From NCBI RefSeq assembly GCF_001499675.1, contig NZ_LN609302.1, forward strand, positions 2,650,396 through 2,664,599: a DNA stretch of 14,204 nt, read 5' to 3'. This stretch comes from Acetobacter ghanensis. GTDB taxonomy: Bacteria; Pseudomonadota; Alphaproteobacteria; Acetobacterales; Acetobacteraceae. The first letter of the stretch is position 1. Each line of letters begins with the position of its first letter. Positions 12,770 to 14,204 of this stretch are shown piece after piece. The translations under genes were made by a program, and so were the position numbers. The notes beneath the pieces are model-generated. The model searched no databases, was not told the origin of the DNA, and saw nothing but the letters and a program-made list of their open reading frames with translations.

Positions 12770-14204
12770 CTATTTTGGGTCTTTAACAGATTTGTCAAAC
12801 TGCGTTGGCACGCGCACCACACCCAAAGACACCACCGGCGCTTTTTGCACCCGCCTAAGAAGGGCCGCAAACAGCGCCTGCCGTTCCGCCCCAAGGGGCC
12901 GCCCACCCACCCAAGCCTGTAGGCTGCGCACGGTGGCGGCATCGCCCGCAGCCGTGGCGTCCGAGGCTAGCCGAATCACCAGATCGCGCTGCTCTGTGGT
13001 CAATTCCCCCTTTTCCGGCAGGGTGCGGCTGGCAAGGCGCCCCACAACCAGCACAGCGTCTGCCCATTGCTGGTCCTGCTCATACAGCGCTCCCCGCACA
13101 GACAGGCCGGTATCCGACTCATCATCCGCCAGAAGTGCCTGCGCGCCCTCCCTATTGCCATTGGCGGCGGCCAGCCGGGCCTCATCATACCTGCGGCGGG
13201 CGGCAAGGTCGTCGGGCAGGTTTGGCAGGGCGCTGCGCTCAAGGGCACGCAGGGCAAGCGGGCGCTGGTTACTTTCCAGCGCGGCCTGTGCAAGCTGTTC
13301 TTCAATATCCGCCCGCATCAGCGGTTCTATGGCCAGCACATCAGCCTGTTGCAGCACGGGCACCGCCTGCGCCGCCTGCCCTAGCGCCAAAAACTGCCGC
13401 CCAAGCCCGGCCAGCAGCTTGGCCTTGAGCGGGTCATCGGGCAGGTGCCCCATATTGGCGCGCGCCAGCGCAAGCTGTTGACCCTTGGCCAGTGTGGGCA
13501 CCACCTCCGCGTTACGCCCCCTCCGCGCTGGTGTGGTGCGGCCTGTGCGGTTATTGCGCCCCGCCCCACTGGCTACCGCGCTGTTTGCCGCCCCATGCGG
13601 GGCGCCAAAAATAAGCCCCGACAGCACAGTGCGCCATGCCTGTGCCAGCTTATCCTGCGGGACCATGGCGGATGCACCAACCCCACCCAACACGCTCACC
13701 GCCCGCACCGGCTGCCCCGCCTGCGCCAGAGCCTGCGCATAGGCCACACGTAATGCCGCCACAAAACCGGCCTGCGCCTGCGCGGCCAGTGGGTCGTTGG
13801 TATTATGGCTGGTGGCCCGGCCGCCCTCCACCGTTTGTGCGGTAAGCAGTTGGGCGTAGGCCTCTGCCGCCATATCCGGCCCGATCTGGTCATGCGCAAG
13901 CAGGAACCCCACCAGTTGCGCACGGGCTTGATCGGCCATGTGGTCATCCCCCGATGCGGTCAGATTCTCCAACGCCACACGCGCTGTTTCCTCCTGCCCA
14001 CTGCGGGCCTGCACCACAATGCGGTCCAGATTGTAGGCCGGGTCATCCGGCAGGGTGCCCAGCACCGCGCGCTCATCCATGCCACCAAACTGCGCCAGAT
14101 ACTGGGTGACTGCTGGCAGAAGCCACGCCCGTACGGGGGCGGGGTACTGCTCCAGCCGGGCATACCCCCGCGCCAGCAGCACGGATGTTGGCAGGCTATC
14201 TGCC
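12770..14204 (-). CDS. C-terminal part of a large helical TPR-like protein (partial)
   Basis: The reading frame is open to the right edge, so 477 C-terminal residues are visible and the N-terminus is missing. The sequence is rich in Ala, Leu, Gln and Arg, with repeating helical pairs such as ALGQAAQAVPVLQQAD, AGQPVRAVSVLGGVG and EQDQQWADAVLVVGRLA. This pattern suggests tetratricopeptide or similar solenoid repeats. A low-complexity basic linker (RNNRTGRTTPARRGR) splits the visible part roughly in the middle. I see no catalytic motif and cannot name it. Such proteins usually act as scaffolds. No membrane segment is visible in this portion. It is on the same strand as speD, about 100 nt upstream. 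Confidence 0.65.
   Translation of the reverse strand, partial: ADSLPTSVLLARGYARLEQYPAPVRAWLLPAVTQYLAQFGGMDERAVLGTLPDDPAYNLDRIVVQARSGQEETARVALENLTASGDDHMADQARAQLVGFLLAHDQIGPDMAAEAYAQLLTAQTVEGGRATSHNTNDPLAAQAQAGFVAALRVAYAQALAQAGQPVRAVSVLGGVGASAMVPQDKLAQAWRTVLSGLIFGAPHGAANSAVASGAGRNNRTGRTTPARRGRNAEVVPTLAKGQQLALARANMGHLPDDPLKAKLLAGLGRQFLALGQAAQAVPVLQQADVLAIEPLMRADIEEQLAQAALESNQRPLALRALERSALPNLPDDLAARRRYDEARLAAANGNREGAQALLADDESDTGLSVRGALYEQDQQWADAVLVVGRLASRTLPEKGELTTEQRDLVIRLASDATAAGDAATVRSLQAWVGGRPLGAERQALFAALLRRVQKAPVVSLGVVRVPTQFDKSVKDPK

Noticed and set aside
12750..13481. 243-codon plus-strand frame rich in Ser, Ala and Arg
   Set aside because: It is antisense to the large helical protein, its composition is that expected of a shadow, and no ribosome binding site or domain is seen.
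1..14204. Mobile elements, CRISPR arrays, tRNA or rRNA genes, defence systems
   Set aside because: I looked for transposase or integrase motifs, regularly spaced repeats, tRNA-like sequences and defence-type domains on both strands and found none.

Overview
The window looks like chromosomal DNA of an acetic acid bacterium (Acetobacteraceae, possibly Acetobacter). This rests on the high-GC codon use, the speD-speE and gcvT-gcvH-gcvP arrangement, the tandem glycine riboswitch and the overall look of the proteins. The genus is inference, since no marker gene is present. Most of the content is housekeeping metabolism. I see no transposase, integrase, phage gene, CRISPR array, rRNA or tRNA.

Left part (1-1305, minus strand): a host-attachment/baeRF-type protein gene ends in a strong intrinsic terminator. 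A GloC (YcbL)-type glyoxalase II gene starts only 35 nt past that terminator. It is followed closely by the 5' end of a secreted-protein gene that runs off the left edge. Plus-strand block (1430-4657): an XdhC-type gene overlaps a MocA/MobA-like nucleotidyltransferase, a pair that serves molybdenum-cofactor hydroxylases. A RidA-family gene follows. After a gene-free stretch of about 314 nt holding a long inverted repeat, an 18-bp palindrome and a promoter candidate, there is a secreted CHAP-domain (NlpC/P60-like) protein with its own terminator.

Minus-strand block (4692-6207): a promoter with a near-perfect 21-bp palindrome at its predicted start site drives a secreted beta-rich protein of unknown function. 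A TetR repressor gene lies downstream on the same strand. This looks like a small self-regulated unit and is the least ordinary arrangement in the window.

Right part (6271-14204, minus strand, transcribed right to left): a large helical, TPR-like protein enters from the right edge. Then come speD and speE (decarboxylated AdoMet formation, then spermidine synthesis), a tandem glycine riboswitch, and gcvT, gcvH and gcvP ending in an intrinsic terminator. GcvT, GcvH and GcvP are three of the four parts of the glycine cleavage system. The fourth, lipoamide dehydrogenase, is not here. Several perfect inverted repeats sit in the spacers of this block: between gcvH and gcvP, between speE and the riboswitch, and across the speD stop codon. 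They are listed separately.
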